Positions 44,666 to 53,480 of a stretch of 64,000 nt of DNA are shown one piece after another; within the stretch, counting starts at the first letter, position 1; each line of letters begins with the position of its first letter. The notes under the pieces were generated by a model. The model was given only the letters and a program-made list of their open reading frames with translations, searched no databases and had not been told where the DNA came from. The stretch spans positions 682,001 through 746,000 of the forward strand of contig NZ_OX638201.1 in NCBI RefSeq assembly GCF_951805225.1, given 5' to 3'. The stretch is from an uncultured Flavobacterium sp. GTDB taxonomy: Bacteria; Bacteroidota; Bacteroidia; Flavobacteriales; Flavobacteriaceae. The translations under genes were made by a program, and so were the position numbers.

Positions 44666-45856
44666 ATGATTATAGAACCTAGAATGAGAGGATTTATTTG
44701 CTTGACATCTCACCCAAAAGGAGCCGAGCAAAATGTTAAAAATCAAATAGAATATATAAAATCAAAAGGTCCAATTGCCGGAGCAAAGAAAGTATTAGTT
44801 ATCGGAGCTTCTACAGGATTTGGTTTAGCTTCAAGAATTACAAGCGCTTTTGGATCTGATGCTGCAACAATTGGAGTTTTCTTTGAAAAACCACCAGTTG
44901 AAGGTAAAACAGCTTCACCAGGATGGTATAATTCTGCAGCTTTTGAAACAGAAGCTCACAAAGCAGGTCTATATGCAAAAAGTATCAACGGAGATGCTTT
45001 TTCAAACGAAATAAAAAGACAAACTTTAGATTTAATTAAAGCGGATTTAGGACAAGTTGATCTTGTAATTTACAGTTTAGCTTCTCCAGTGCGTCAACAT
45101 CCTGTAACAGGAGTTTTGCACCGTTCAGTTTTAAAACCAATCGGACAAACTTTTACAAATAAAACAGTAGATTTTCATACCGGAAAAGTTTCTGAAGTTT
45201 CTATTGCTCCGGCAAATGAAGAAGATATTGAAAATACAGTTGCTGTAATGGGCGGTGAAGACTGGGCAATGTGGATTGATGCTTTAAAAGCAGAAAATTT
45301 ATTGGCAGACGGAGCTACAACAGTTGCTTATTCTTATATCGGGCCATCATTGACAGAAGCAGTTTACCGTAAAGGTACAATTGGTCAAGCAAAAGATCAT
45401 TTAGAAGCTACAGCATTCTCTATCACAGATAGTTTAGAGTCTATTGGAGGAAAAGCTTATGTTTCTGTAAACAAAGCATTAGTTACACAAGCAAGTTCTG
45501 CGATTCCGGTAATTCCTTTATATATTTCTCTTTTGTATAAAATCATGAAAGAAGAAGGAATTCACGAAGGTTGTATCGAGCAGATTCAGCGTTTATTCCA
45601 AGACAGATTGTACAATGGATCAGAAGTTCCTGTTGATGAAAAAGGCAGAATTAGAATTGACGATTGGGAAATGCGTGATGATGTTCAGGAAAAAGTGGCT
45701 AAACTTTGGTTAGAAGCTACAACTGAAACATTACCAGCTATTGGTGATTTAGCAGGATACAGAAATGATTTCTTGAATCTTTTTGGATTTGAATTTGCAG
45801 GGGTTGATTATGCAGCAGAAGCAAATGAAGTTGTAAATATTGAAAGTATCAAATAA
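44666..45856 (+). CDS. fabV: Trans-2-enoyl-CoA/enoyl-ACP reductase FabV
   Basis: I chose ATG 44666 (396 residues): the FabV N-terminus is MIIEPRMRGFICL, and AAAAGGA-like purines lie just upstream; a TTG seven codons earlier is less likely. The NAD-binding loop is VLVIGASTGFGLASRI. The catalytic Tyr-x8-Lys pair lies in AVYRKGTIGQAKDHLE. FabV carries out the final reduction in fatty-acid elongation and is known to tolerate triclosan. It stands alone with its own promoter and terminator. Confidence 0.97.
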   Translation: MIIEPRMRGFICLTSHPKGAEQNVKNQIEYIKSKGPIAGAKKVLVIGASTGFGLASRITSAFGSDAATIGVFFEKPPVEGKTASPGWYNSAAFETEAHKAGLYAKSINGDAFSNEIKRQTLDLIKADLGQVDLVIYSLASPVRQHPVTGVLHRSVLKPIGQTFTNKTVDFHTGKVSEVSIAPANEEDIENTVAVMGGEDWAMWIDALKAENLLADGATTVAYSYIGPSLTEAVYRKGTIGQAKDHLEATAFSITDSLESIGGKAYVSVNKALVTQASSAIPVIPLYISLLYKIMKEEGIHEGCIEQIQRLFQDRLYNGSEVPVDEKGRIRIDDWEMRDDVQEKVAKLWLEATTETLPAIGDLAGYRNDFLNLFGFEFAGVDYAAEANEVVNIESIK

Positions 45857-45883
45857 ATACAAAAAAAAATACCCTTATAAATG

Positions 45884-45914
45884 AAAACCATTCGTCACAG
45901 CGAATGGTTTTTTT
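45884..45914 (+). terminator. Intrinsic terminator of fabV
   Basis: An 11-bp stem, AAAACCATTCG / CGAATGGTTTT, with loop TCACAG is followed by a T run, 27 bases after the stop. Confidence 0.92.
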
Positions 45915-45926
45915 ATGAATATAACA

Positions 45927-45934
45927 TATCTTTG
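45927..45934 (+). promoter_or_regulatory. Possible -7 box for the glycosyltransferase-coaE operon
   Basis: TATCTTTG matches TAnnTTTG directly after the fabV terminator and 50 bases before the ATG at 45985. No TTG lies at a good distance (the site falls in the terminator T run). Confidence 0.42.
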
Positions 45935-45984
45935 TTAAAATTTTTAATTTTAAAATATTTCCACTTTAATACGCACATCCCATT

Positions 45985-46983
45985 ATGATTTTTTCTTTAA
46001 TTATACCCGTGTATAATCGTCCAGATGAAGTAGATGAACTTTTAGAAAGTCTCTCAAAATCTGATTATAATGAAGCTTTTGAAATTGTTCTAGTCGAAGA
46101 TGGATCATCAATTCCATGCAAAGACGTTGTGATGACATATCAGGGAAAATTGAATATTTCATATTATTTCAAGGAAAATTCAGGACCAGGAGATTCCAGA
46201 AACTTTGGGATGCAAAAGGCGAGAGGAGATTACTTTATCATTTTTGACTCAGATTGTATTATTCCGTCTAATTATTTAACAGAAGTTAGAAAAGCCTTAG
46301 ATCAGGAATATGTTGATTGTTTTGGAGGTCCGGACAGAGCATTGGATAGTTTTTCGAGTATTCAGAAAGCGATTAATTTTGCAATGACGTCCTTCGTGAC
46401 AACTGGAGGAATTCGTGGTGGTTCTGAAAAAATTAATAAGTTTCAGCCAAGAAGTTTCAATATGGGAATTTCAAAAAAGGCGTTTGAAGCTTCAAAAGGA
46501 TTTGGAAATATTCATCCGGGAGAAGATCCGGATTTATCAATTCGATTATGGAATTTAGGATTTGAAACCAGATTGTTTTCAGAAGCTTACGTTTATCATA
46601 AACGAAGAATTGACTGGGAGAAATTCTCAATTCAAGTACATAAATTTGGAATTGCCAGACCTATTCTTAATAGTTGGTATCCGGAACATAATAAATTAAC
46701 TTTCTTTTTTCCGACGTTTTTTATCCTCGGATTATTATTAGCTTTTTTACTATTAATTTTCAATTTTGATATATTATTACAATTATATTTTGTATATTTC
46801 GGTATGGTTTTTCTTATAGCAAGTATTCAAAATAAAAGCATCAAAATTGGATATCTTTCTGTAATTGCAGTTTGGAAACAATTTTATGGTTATGGAACGG
46901 GATTTTTAGAATCATTTATAAAAATTATTCTTTTAAAGAAAAAACCACAAGAGGCCTTTCCTCGTATGTTTTTTAAGGTATAG
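45985..46983 (+). CDS. Family 2 glycosyltransferase with C-terminal membrane segments
   Basis: This 332-residue protein opens SLIIPVYNRPDEVDELLESL, the GT2 nucleotide-sugar-binding start, with VEDGSS following. The metal-binding DxD-like motif is FDSDCIIP, and GEDPDLSIRLWNLGFE gives the ED acceptor motif. Two hydrophobic segments near residues 235-275 anchor it to the membrane, with a basic tail after them. It probably adds sugars to an envelope glycan or lipid carrier; donor and acceptor are unknown. It precedes coaE by one base. Confidence 0.92.
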   Translation: MIFSLIIPVYNRPDEVDELLESLSKSDYNEAFEIVLVEDGSSIPCKDVVMTYQGKLNISYYFKENSGPGDSRNFGMQKARGDYFIIFDSDCIIPSNYLTEVRKALDQEYVDCFGGPDRALDSFSSIQKAINFAMTSFVTTGGIRGGSEKINKFQPRSFNMGISKKAFEASKGFGNIHPGEDPDLSIRLWNLGFETRLFSEAYVYHKRRIDWEKFSIQVHKFGIARPILNSWYPEHNKLTFFFPTFFILGLLLAFLLLIFNFDILLQLYFVYFGMVFLIASIQNKSIKIGYLSVIAVWKQFYGYGTGFLESFIKIILLKKKPQEAFPRMFFKV

Positions 46984-46984
46984 T

Positions 46985-47581
46985 ATGACAAAAGTTATAG
47001 GCTTAACAGGCGGAATAGGAAGTGGTAAAACAACTATTGCAAACTATTTTGCAGAAATGGGAGTTCCGGTTTACATTGCTGATGATGAGGCCAAAAAAGT
47101 AATGCAATCTCAAAGTATTGTCAATGAAATAAAGGCAACATTTGGAGAAACACTTTTTGAAAATGATGTTTTAAACAGAGCAAAACTGGCTGAAATTGTT
47201 TTTAATAATGCAGATCAATTAGCAAAATTAAATGCTATTGTTCATCCGGCTGTGAAGAGTGATTTTGAAATTTGGTTATCAGAACATAAAAAATATCAAT
47301 ATGTGGTGTACGAAGCCGCAATTTTGTTTGAAAGTGGTCGTTATAAAGATTGCGATGTTATTGTAACAGTTACTGCCCCGGAAGAAATTAGAATTGAAAG
47401 AGTTCTAAAGCGAGATAATACCATACGAGAACAGGTTTTAAGCAGGATAAAAATGCAGTGGAATGACGAAAAACGAATTTCCTTAAGCAATTTTGTAATT
47501 AATAACAGTAATCTTAAAATTGCTAAAGAAGAAGTTGTTAAAATTCTTAAAATTTTAAATATAAAACAAAATCAGTCTTAA
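46985..47581 (+). CDS. coaE: Dephospho-CoA kinase
   Basis: This 198-residue protein has the P-loop GLTGGIGSGKTT at residues 6-17, then IADDEAKKVM and HPAVKSDFE, the dephospho-CoA-binding segments, and the lid with RVLKRDN. It catalyses the last step of coenzyme A synthesis; coaBC lies 5 kb upstream, but not in the same operon. It begins one base after the glycosyltransferase stop codon. Confidence 0.96.
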   Translation: MTKVIGLTGGIGSGKTTIANYFAEMGVPVYIADDEAKKVMQSQSIVNEIKATFGETLFENDVLNRAKLAEIVFNNADQLAKLNAIVHPAVKSDFEIWLSEHKKYQYVVYEAAILFESGRYKDCDVIVTVTAPEEIRIERVLKRDNTIREQVLSRIKMQWNDEKRISLSNFVINNSNLKIAKEEVVKILKILNIKQNQS

Positions 47582-47640
47582 ATGTTAATATTTGGTTAAT
47601 GTATTATTTAGTATATTGTTAAAATATTAATTTTGTTTCG

Positions 47641-49227
47641 ATGAATAAATTATTTTTTAGAATACTTGTTTTACTTATGAGTTTGTCCTTAATAGGGATT
47701 ATTCTGGTTCAAGTATATTGGTTCAATTCTTCGTTCAAAAACAATGACGAACAATTTAAATACCACGTTACCCAAGTAATCGGTAATGTTGCTGATAAAC
47801 TTGAGCAGCAAGAAGAGTATAGTTTTTATGATAAATGGAATCGTTTAAAAGACAGTACTGGTAAAATTCCCAAGAAAGAAGATTTACTTGAAGTACTATA
47901 TGTACAAAGAAATACCAAGACAAATAAAACGATCGTTTATTCTAACACACTTACATCCGAGGATTATGATATAAGTGGTTCACTTTTCAATAAAAAGTTT
48001 AGTAGCGAAAGATTTAAAAATTTTAGTTCGAAAAGAGTAACTGAAGTTTATAACAATAATAACAATATTGATAATAGTACTTTAGGACAAAGTTTAATTC
48101 CGGATCTTAAAATTGAAAAGTCGGGAAGTTTAGATCTTTTGAATAAAGTTCAAATGGAAATTTCGATAAAGGATTTTGCAGATGCATTACCAATCGACGA
48201 AAGAATTTCTAAGATTAAATTGCAAAACCTTCTAAAGAAAGAATTAGAAGAATATGGTGTAAAAACCAAATTTGAATTCGGAGTTCTTAATAGTGGTTTA
48301 TCGACAAAAATAAAGTCAGATGGATTTCATTATGATAAAGATGCTAGTTATCATGTACCGATATTCACTGATAATGAAGGAAGCAGTAGATATGAATTGT
48401 ATATAACGTTTCCTCATAAAAAGAAATTTTTACTTTCTGAATTGTTGAGTATCACTATACTATCGATAATATTTACATTGATTATAATAGTTGCTTATAC
48501 AAGTGCATTGAACCAATTGATACGTCAAAAACATATTTCTGAAATCAAGACCGATTTTATTAATAATATGACGCATGAGTTTAAAACTCCAATTGCAACA
48601 ATAAATTTAGCACTCGATGCAATTAGAAATCCTAAGATTATTGAAGATAAAGAGAAAGTTTATCGCTATCTTCAAATGATTCGGGACGAAAATAAAAGAA
48701 TGCATGCTCAGGTTGAAAACGTTCTTCGTATCTCTAAATTAGAAAAAAGAGAACTTGATATAACAAAAGAACCAACTGTAATTCATGATATCATTGATGA
48801 TGCAATTGAGCACGTAAACTTAATTTTGGAAGACAGACAAGGTACAGTTGTAAAACACTTTAATGCAGCAAGAACAACGTGTTTGATTAACGAAGTGCAT
48901 TTTACAAACGTATTGGTAAATATTTTAGAAAACGCTATAAAATATTCACCGGATGCCCCTGAAATTGAAATTTTTACAGAAAATGTAAAAGACATGATTC
49001 TGATAAAAGTAAAAGATAATGGTCTTGGTATGAGTAAGATAGCTCAGAAACGAGTTTTTGAAAAGTTTTATAGAGAACATACTGGAGATTTACATAATGT
49101 AAAAGGACACGGTTTAGGTCTTGCTTATGTAAAAAGAATCGTAGAAGATCATAATGGACAAGTATATGTTGAAAGCGAAAAAGGAAAAGGTAGCACCTTT
49201 ATAATAAAAATACCATTAATAAATTAA
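47641..49227 (+). CDS. Membrane sensor histidine kinase (RprX-like)
   Basis: This 528-residue protein has an N-terminal membrane helix (about residues 7-27), a large extracytoplasmic region and a second helix (about 260-290). A HisKA domain follows with the phospho-acceptor in NNMTHEFKTPIATI. The catalytic domain has an N box (ILENAIKYSPDAPEIE), KDNGLGM and HGLGLAYVKRIVEDH. It should phosphorylate the response regulator encoded 3 bases downstream. The extracytoplasmic sensor shows no family I recognise. A TAATTTTG box at 47628-47635 ends only 5 bases before the ATG, so a promoter there would give a nearly leaderless mRNA. Confidence 0.93.
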   Translation: MNKLFFRILVLLMSLSLIGIILVQVYWFNSSFKNNDEQFKYHVTQVIGNVADKLEQQEEYSFYDKWNRLKDSTGKIPKKEDLLEVLYVQRNTKTNKTIVYSNTLTSEDYDISGSLFNKKFSSERFKNFSSKRVTEVYNNNNNIDNSTLGQSLIPDLKIEKSGSLDLLNKVQMEISIKDFADALPIDERISKIKLQNLLKKELEEYGVKTKFEFGVLNSGLSTKIKSDGFHYDKDASYHVPIFTDNEGSSRYELYITFPHKKKFLLSELLSITILSIIFTLIIIVAYTSALNQLIRQKHISEIKTDFINNMTHEFKTPIATINLALDAIRNPKIIEDKEKVYRYLQMIRDENKRMHAQVENVLRISKLEKRELDITKEPTVIHDIIDDAIEHVNLILEDRQGTVVKHFNAARTTCLINEVHFTNVLVNILENAIKYSPDAPEIEIFTENVKDMILIKVKDNGLGMSKIAQKRVFEKFYREHTGDLHNVKGHGLGLAYVKRIVEDHNGQVYVESEKGKGSTFIIKIPLIN

Positions 49228-49230
49228 AAT

Positions 49231-49947
49231 ATGGAAAATAATAACAAAAGAATACTTTTAGTAGAAGATGACCTTAATTTTGGGGCAGTTCTTAAAGATT
49301 ATCTAATGTTAAATGACTTTGAAGTTACTTTAGCTAAAAACGGTATGGAAGGTTTCGAGAAGTTCAAGAAAGATGTATATGATTTGTGTATTCTTGACGT
49401 AATGATGCCTTATAAAGATGGTTATACTTTAGCCAAAGAAATTAGAGAGAAAAATAGCGAAGTGCCAATTATCTTTTTAACGGCAAAATCTATGAAAGAA
49501 GATGTGCTAAAAGGATATAAAGCCGGAGCTGATGATTACTTAAATAAACCTTTTGATTCAGAAGTTTTATTGATGAAAATCAAAGCAATCATTCAAAGAA
49601 AATCTGCTGATACAAAAGCAGAACAAGTTCAATTTGAGTTTAATATTGGTAAATTCCACCTAAATTCTAAACTTAGATTCTTAACATTCGAAAATGAAGA
49701 ACCAATAAAATTATCTCCAAAAGAGAATGAATTACTTAAAATGTTAATTCTTCACGAAAATGATTTAATGCCAAGAGAACTAGCATTAACAAAAATCTGG
49801 AGAGATGACAACTACTTTACTTCAAGAAGTATGGACGTTTACATCGCTAAACTTAGAAAATACCTAAAAGCAGACGAAGATGTTGAGATCCTTAACATTC
49901 ACGGAGAAGGATTTAGATTAGTTGTTAAAAGTAAAGTTACAGAATAA
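49231..49947 (+). CDS. OmpR-family response regulator (RprY-like)
   Basis: This 238-residue protein has a receiver domain with the acidic pair at 13-14 (VEDD), the phospho-acceptor Asp56 in CILDVMMP, and Lys in DDYLNKPFD. A winged-helix DNA-binding domain follows (LSPKENELLKMLILHENDL, SRSMDVYIAKLRKYLKAD, HGEGFRLVV). It starts 3 bases after the kinase gene and is followed by an intrinsic terminator, so the two genes form a closed operon. Targets are unknown. Confidence 0.95.
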   Translation: MENNNKRILLVEDDLNFGAVLKDYLMLNDFEVTLAKNGMEGFEKFKKDVYDLCILDVMMPYKDGYTLAKEIREKNSEVPIIFLTAKSMKEDVLKGYKAGADDYLNKPFDSEVLLMKIKAIIQRKSADTKAEQVQFEFNIGKFHLNSKLRFLTFENEEPIKLSPKENELLKMLILHENDLMPRELALTKIWRDDNYFTSRSMDVYIAKLRKYLKADEDVEILNIHGEGFRLVVKSKVTE

Positions 49948-49982
49948 CAGAATAACAAAAAATTCACCAAACAAAAAATATT

Positions 49983-50010
49983 AAAGCTCTGAGAAATCAG
50001 AGCTTTTTTT
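49983..50010 (+). terminator. Intrinsic terminator of the two-component operon
   Basis: A 10-bp stem, AAAGCTCTGA / TCAGAGCTTT, with the GNRA-type loop GAAA is followed by a T run. Confidence 0.93.
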
Positions 50011-50088
50011 ATGCTTATATTTTTTCAGATTACTATTATACGCAATCTTTACAGAAATGACAAATCCAGCGAAAAGAATGGAATTTGG

Positions 50089-50104
50089 TCCCGAAGCTTC
50101 GGGA
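50089..50104. repeat. 16-bp perfect palindrome TCCCGAAGCTTCGGGA
   Basis: This is self-complementary with no spacer, in the non-coding stretch after the two-component operon. A related palindrome with a 4-base spacer occurs at 4752-4767, so it is likely a dispersed motif. Confidence 0.7.
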
Positions 50105-50152
50105 TAAAAAATTAGACTTTTAATTTTAAAATATTAGCTTTTCATATAATTT

Positions 50153-50236
50153 GGAGCTATTTCCTGCTATCCGCTATATCTTTTTCGGGCAAAAAAGCCC
50201 TAAAAAGGATACCGCTTCTATCAGGGCTATGGCTTT
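50153..50236 (+). repeat. REP-like flavobacterial intergenic element (copy 1)
   Basis: The element begins GGAGCTATTTCCTGCT and ends ATCAGGGCTATGGCTTT. It has an internal imperfect hairpin: CTTTTTCGGGC and GCCCTAAAAAGG arms around six A. A second element with the same ends (GAGCTATTTCC and ATCTGGGCTA) but a different interior lies inverted at 56086-56225. Confidence 0.65.
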
Positions 50237-50388
50237 AGTTTTCAGTTAGATAATCCTATATTTTTAGAACCATAAAAATGAATAAATATTTTTTACACGA
50301 ATTTTCTCTATTATTATTTGGAAAATTAAAAAAGTATTCTGAATATTTGCAGACGAAAAAATTAATAACCCTTTAAAAACGAAGAAAA

Positions 50389-50472
50389 ATGTTTGTACTT
50401 ACATTGACATCTCAGAGCTTCACACCAAACGGATTTGGTGCAGCACTTCTTCGTGGCTTATTTCAATCTTAG
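50389..50472 (+). CDS. Possible 27-residue peptide ORF before a terminator
   Basis: An ATG frame of 27 codons starts MFVLTLTSQSFTP and ends LLRGLFQS, preceded by the purine-rich GAAGAAAA. Its centre overlaps a perfect hairpin CACCAAA-CGGA-TTTGGTG (50423-50440). A strong terminator follows 22 bases after the stop codon. The composition looks more protein-like than the surrounding DNA. It could be a small protein, a leader peptide or part of a small RNA. No family is recognised. Confidence 0.35.
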   Translation: MFVLTLTSQSFTPNGFGAALLRGLFQS

Positions 50473-50493
50473 AAATTCATTTTTAGATATATA

Positions 50494-50528
50494 AAAAAGC
50501 CCGAAGACATATAGTTTCGGGCTTTTTT
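50494..50528 (+). terminator. Intrinsic terminator after the small ORF
   Basis: Arms AAAAAGCCCGAA and TTCGGGCTTTTT form a 12-bp stem followed by further T residues. It ends whatever transcript covers 50389-50472 before the next gene at 50638. Confidence 0.9.
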
Positions 50529-50637
50529 TATTCTAGACACTTCAAATTTTCCCGAATAATCGATTTTATTATTTGTCCCAAAAGGATAAAATGTTAAAGC
50601 CTGTTTTGGCTATTAATTTAATGCACTATAATTTTTT

Positions 50638-51384
50638 ATGGAAAATTATACAGCAGAGGAGTATGCTTTGTGCTCTCGCTTTAAAAATAAAAGAACAAAG
50701 AAAAGATTAGTAAAAGAAGATTTTGAAAAACAATTAATTCAATCAAGAAAATTTGAAGTTGAACTCTGGAAAAAACGACAAAGTTTACCATTGATTCCTT
50801 TAGCAACACCTTATCAAAAAGGTTGGGAACGGAGCTTTGTGCTTAGAGAAGATATAGTAAGATCAAACGAAGCTTCATTTTATAAAACATTACTGGAGAA
50901 GATAAATACATGGCAATATTCTTCCGAAAAATCTTTTAAGAAAAGGAAAAAGAAGAAAAGAAAACATGTATATGTCGAAAAACTCCAAACAATAAAAGAG
51001 TTTTCTGAATCAGAATGGAGAAGTTCAAAACTAACATTAACTGAAAAAGAGAAAATGCATTTTTATAAAAGGGAACGATGGTGTCCTAATTGTAAACGCT
51101 ATAAAATTCATTATATATTTAATGAGCCATGGCGTTATGTATTTCGCGTTAAACCGTACATGATAACGCATACTAAAATGGTTGATGCAGATTTAGAAAG
51201 TGAAATTCAGCTTCTTGACAATTATATTACGAATCTTAATTTACGACATAGAATAAACAAATTAGTAGATGGTTTTTCTTATCGTTGGAGGTATTATCAA
51301 AATGAAAACCCACGAGAGATAAACCCAATTAAAAATAAAAGTCTGCATATATTGTATCAACAATATGTAGACGAAATGATATAA
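50638..51384 (+). CDS. Unknown basic protein with a CxxC motif, linked to rtcB-prfH
   Basis: I do not recognise this 248-residue protein. It is rich in Lys and Arg, with a patch KKRKKKKRK at 101-109, and aromatic residues. It has one CxxC at Cys149-Cys152 (RWCPNCKRYK), like half of a zinc ribbon. A possible helical hairpin precedes it. There is no signal peptide or membrane segment. The charge suggests nucleic-acid or ribosome binding, but that is inference. It starts the operon and ends 3 bases before rtcB, and prfH follows rtcB, so a role with the RNA ligase and release factor is likely. Confidence 0.85.
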   Translation: MENYTAEEYALCSRFKNKRTKKRLVKEDFEKQLIQSRKFEVELWKKRQSLPLIPLATPYQKGWERSFVLREDIVRSNEASFYKTLLEKINTWQYSSEKSFKKRKKKKRKHVYVEKLQTIKEFSESEWRSSKLTLTEKEKMHFYKRERWCPNCKRYKIHYIFNEPWRYVFRVKPYMITHTKMVDADLESEIQLLDNYITNLNLRHRINKLVDGFSYRWRYYQNENPREINPIKNKSLHILYQQYVDEMI

Positions 51385-51387
51385 ATC

Positions 51388-52779
51388 ATGGGAAATAAAT
51401 TATCCGGAAAAGACCTGATTAAGTTAGGCTTTCCAAAAAATAATTCAATAAATATAGCTTTAGGGCAAATAAACAGATATAGAAAAAGAGAAAAAAAGGA
51501 ATCCATTCTGACAGAAGCAAAAGAAGTTTTACTTCATCCTGAAAAATTTGAAGGACACGGAACTTGGGGAAAAGTAGCCGAAGGTTTGGTAAATCCCGTT
51601 CATGTAAGAATGCATCAGTTGAAGACAACAAGAGTTCCTTTTACCATTTTTGGAGAGAATGAAATCGATCAGCAAGCTAAGTTTCAGTTGTATGATTCTT
51701 TAAAATTGCCAATTTCAGTTGCGGGAGCATTAATGCCAGACGCGCATTCAGGTTATGGATTGCCAATTGGTGGAGTTTTAGCAACAGATAATGCAGTTAT
51801 TCCATACGGAGTTGGTGTTGATATTGGCTGCCGAATGAGTTTGTCAATTTTTGATTTACCGGCTTCTTATTTCAAAGGAAAAGAGCATCAATTGCAGGCA
51901 ATTTTAAAAGACAATACCAAGTTTGGAATGAATGAAACACACGCTACAAAAGCGGATCATGAAGTTTTTTACAAAAGCGAATTTCAGGATATTCCATTAC
52001 TAAAGAATCTTTTACCAAAAGCTTATAAGCAATTAGGAAGTTCTGGCGGAGGAAATCATTTTGTAGAATTTGGAATTGCCAAAATTGATAATCCAGAGAA
52101 TGAATGGAAACTTGGCGCAGGAGAATATTTTGCTGTTTTATCACATAGCGGTTCTCGTGGCTTAGGCGCAAACATTGCGAAACATTACACGTATTTGGCC
52201 GCTAAACAATGTCCGTTACCAAAAAATGTACAGCATTTGGCATGGTTGGATTTGAATACACACGATGGTCAGGAATATTGGTTGGCAATGAATTTAGCCG
52301 GAGAATACGCAAAAGCCTGTCACGACGATATTCATAGACGAATCGCTAAAGCAATTGGGAAAAGAGTTGTGGTTACGATTGAAAATCATCACAATTTTGC
52401 CTGGAAAGAAATGGTAAATGGAAAAGAATGTATTGTGCATAGAAAAGGTGCAACTCCTGCTGCAGAAGGTCAATTGGGGATTATTCCTGGATCGATGACT
52501 GCTCCGGGATATATTGTAAAAGGCAAAGGAAATGCAGAGAGTTTAAACTCGGCTTCACATGGAGCCGGAAGGTTATTTTCACGCGCTAAATGCAAAGCTA
52601 ATTTCACACAAAGTGAAATTAAAAAAGTATTGAAAGCTAACGACGTAACTTTAATTGGCGGAAACATTGATGAAGCGCCAATGGCTTACAAAGACATTAC
52701 AAAAGTAATGGGAAATCAAACGGACTTGGTGGAAGTTCTGGGAACTTTTACTCCGAAAATCGTTAGAATGGACCGATAA
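51388..52779 (+). CDS. rtcB: RNA-splicing ligase RtcB (PrfH-associated type)
   Basis: This 463-residue protein has the RtcB metal and guanylylation residues: Asp and Cys in YGVGVDIGCRMS, His in GGGNHFVEFG, His in LSHSGSRGLG, the HHNFAW segment, and the His that accepts GMP in NSASHGAGRLFSR. It also has MPDAHSGYGLPIGGV. RtcB joins RNA 2',3'-cyclic phosphate and 5'-OH ends using GTP and Mn. No archease gene is visible. Linkage to prfH 11 bases downstream marks it as the RtcB form reported to reseal 16S rRNA cut at the decoding centre; the role here is inferred. Confidence 0.93.
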   Translation: MGNKLSGKDLIKLGFPKNNSINIALGQINRYRKREKKESILTEAKEVLLHPEKFEGHGTWGKVAEGLVNPVHVRMHQLKTTRVPFTIFGENEIDQQAKFQLYDSLKLPISVAGALMPDAHSGYGLPIGGVLATDNAVIPYGVGVDIGCRMSLSIFDLPASYFKGKEHQLQAILKDNTKFGMNETHATKADHEVFYKSEFQDIPLLKNLLPKAYKQLGSSGGGNHFVEFGIAKIDNPENEWKLGAGEYFAVLSHSGSRGLGANIAKHYTYLAAKQCPLPKNVQHLAWLDLNTHDGQEYWLAMNLAGEYAKACHDDIHRRIAKAIGKRVVVTIENHHNFAWKEMVNGKECIVHRKGATPAAEGQLGIIPGSMTAPGYIVKGKGNAESLNSASHGAGRLFSRAKCKANFTQSEIKKVLKANDVTLIGGNIDEAPMAYKDITKVMGNQTDLVEVLGTFTPKIVRMDR

Positions 52780-52790
52780 GAAATTAAAAA

Positions 52791-53480
52791 ATGGAAAAAA
52801 TTATTCAGATAACAGCAGGTCGCGGACCTGCAGAATGCACTTGGGTTGTCGCCCAAGTGCTTAAAAAAGTTTTGGACGAAGCACAAGAACAACAGTTAGA
52901 AACTATTTTGCTTCAAAGAGAAGTTGGTGAAGAAAACGGAACAGTTGAAACGGCAACTATTTCTATAAAAGGAAAAAATGCTGAAACATTTGCAAATTCA
53001 TGGATTGGAACTATTCAGTGGATTGGCCAAAGTCAGTTTAGGAAAATGCATAAGCGTAAAAACTGGTTTATTGGCATTTTTGAGATTGAACTACAAAAGA
53101 ATGCGTCGATTTCAGAAAATGATATTCAATACCAAGCAATGCGAAGTTCGGGTGCTGGCGGACAACACGTTAATAAAGTGAGTTCGGCTATTCGAGCGAC
53201 TCATATTCCAACTGGAATTGCCGTTGTGTCGATGGACAGCCGATCACAACATCAAAACAAAAAACTGGCAACAGAAAGATTATTAAAAAAACTAGAAGAC
53301 GAAACTTTGCAACAGCTTAAAAATCACGTTGGAAAACAATGGGAAAATCAACTGAATATTCAGCGAGGAAATCCTGTTAGAGTTTTTACCGGAACTGATT
53401 TCAAAAAGAATAAAGTGGAGAAAAGTTACAAAGGAACTCGTCAGAAATTAAAAACCGATTTACGAAATGAAAACAATTGA
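52791..53480 (+). CDS. prfH: Peptide chain release factor homologue PrfH
   Basis: This 229-residue protein opens IIQITAGRGPAECTWVVAQV, the PrfH-specific N-terminus. The GGQ peptidyl-tRNA hydrolysis motif lies at residues 123-125 in SGAGGQHVNKV. The C-terminus is basic (NKVEKSYKGTRQKLKTD). It is far shorter than RF1/RF2 and has no stop-codon recognition domain. PrfH is reported to release peptides from ribosomes whose 16S rRNA has been cut, so that RtcB can repair them. It is 11 bases after rtcB, and its last 14 bases overlap the TPR gene. Confidence 0.94.
   Translation: MEKIIQITAGRGPAECTWVVAQVLKKVLDEAQEQQLETILLQREVGEENGTVETATISIKGKNAETFANSWIGTIQWIGQSQFRKMHKRKNWFIGIFEIELQKNASISENDIQYQAMRSSGAGGQHVNKVSSAIRATHIPTGIAVVSMDSRSQHQNKKLATERLLKKLEDETLQQLKNHVGKQWENQLNIQRGNPVRVFTGTDFKKNKVEKSYKGTRQKLKTDLRNENN

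Larger units (their letters stand above)
49948..50637. other. 690-bp intergenic region: terminators, repeats and a possible small transcript
   Basis: Between the two-component operon and the unknown-rtcB-prfH operon there is no normal-sized gene. The region contains two terminators (49983-50010 and 50494-50528), a palindrome, a REP-like element and one 27-codon frame, each listed separately. The second terminator has no normal gene before it, so a short transcript must start in this gap or upstream. Confidence 0.6.
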
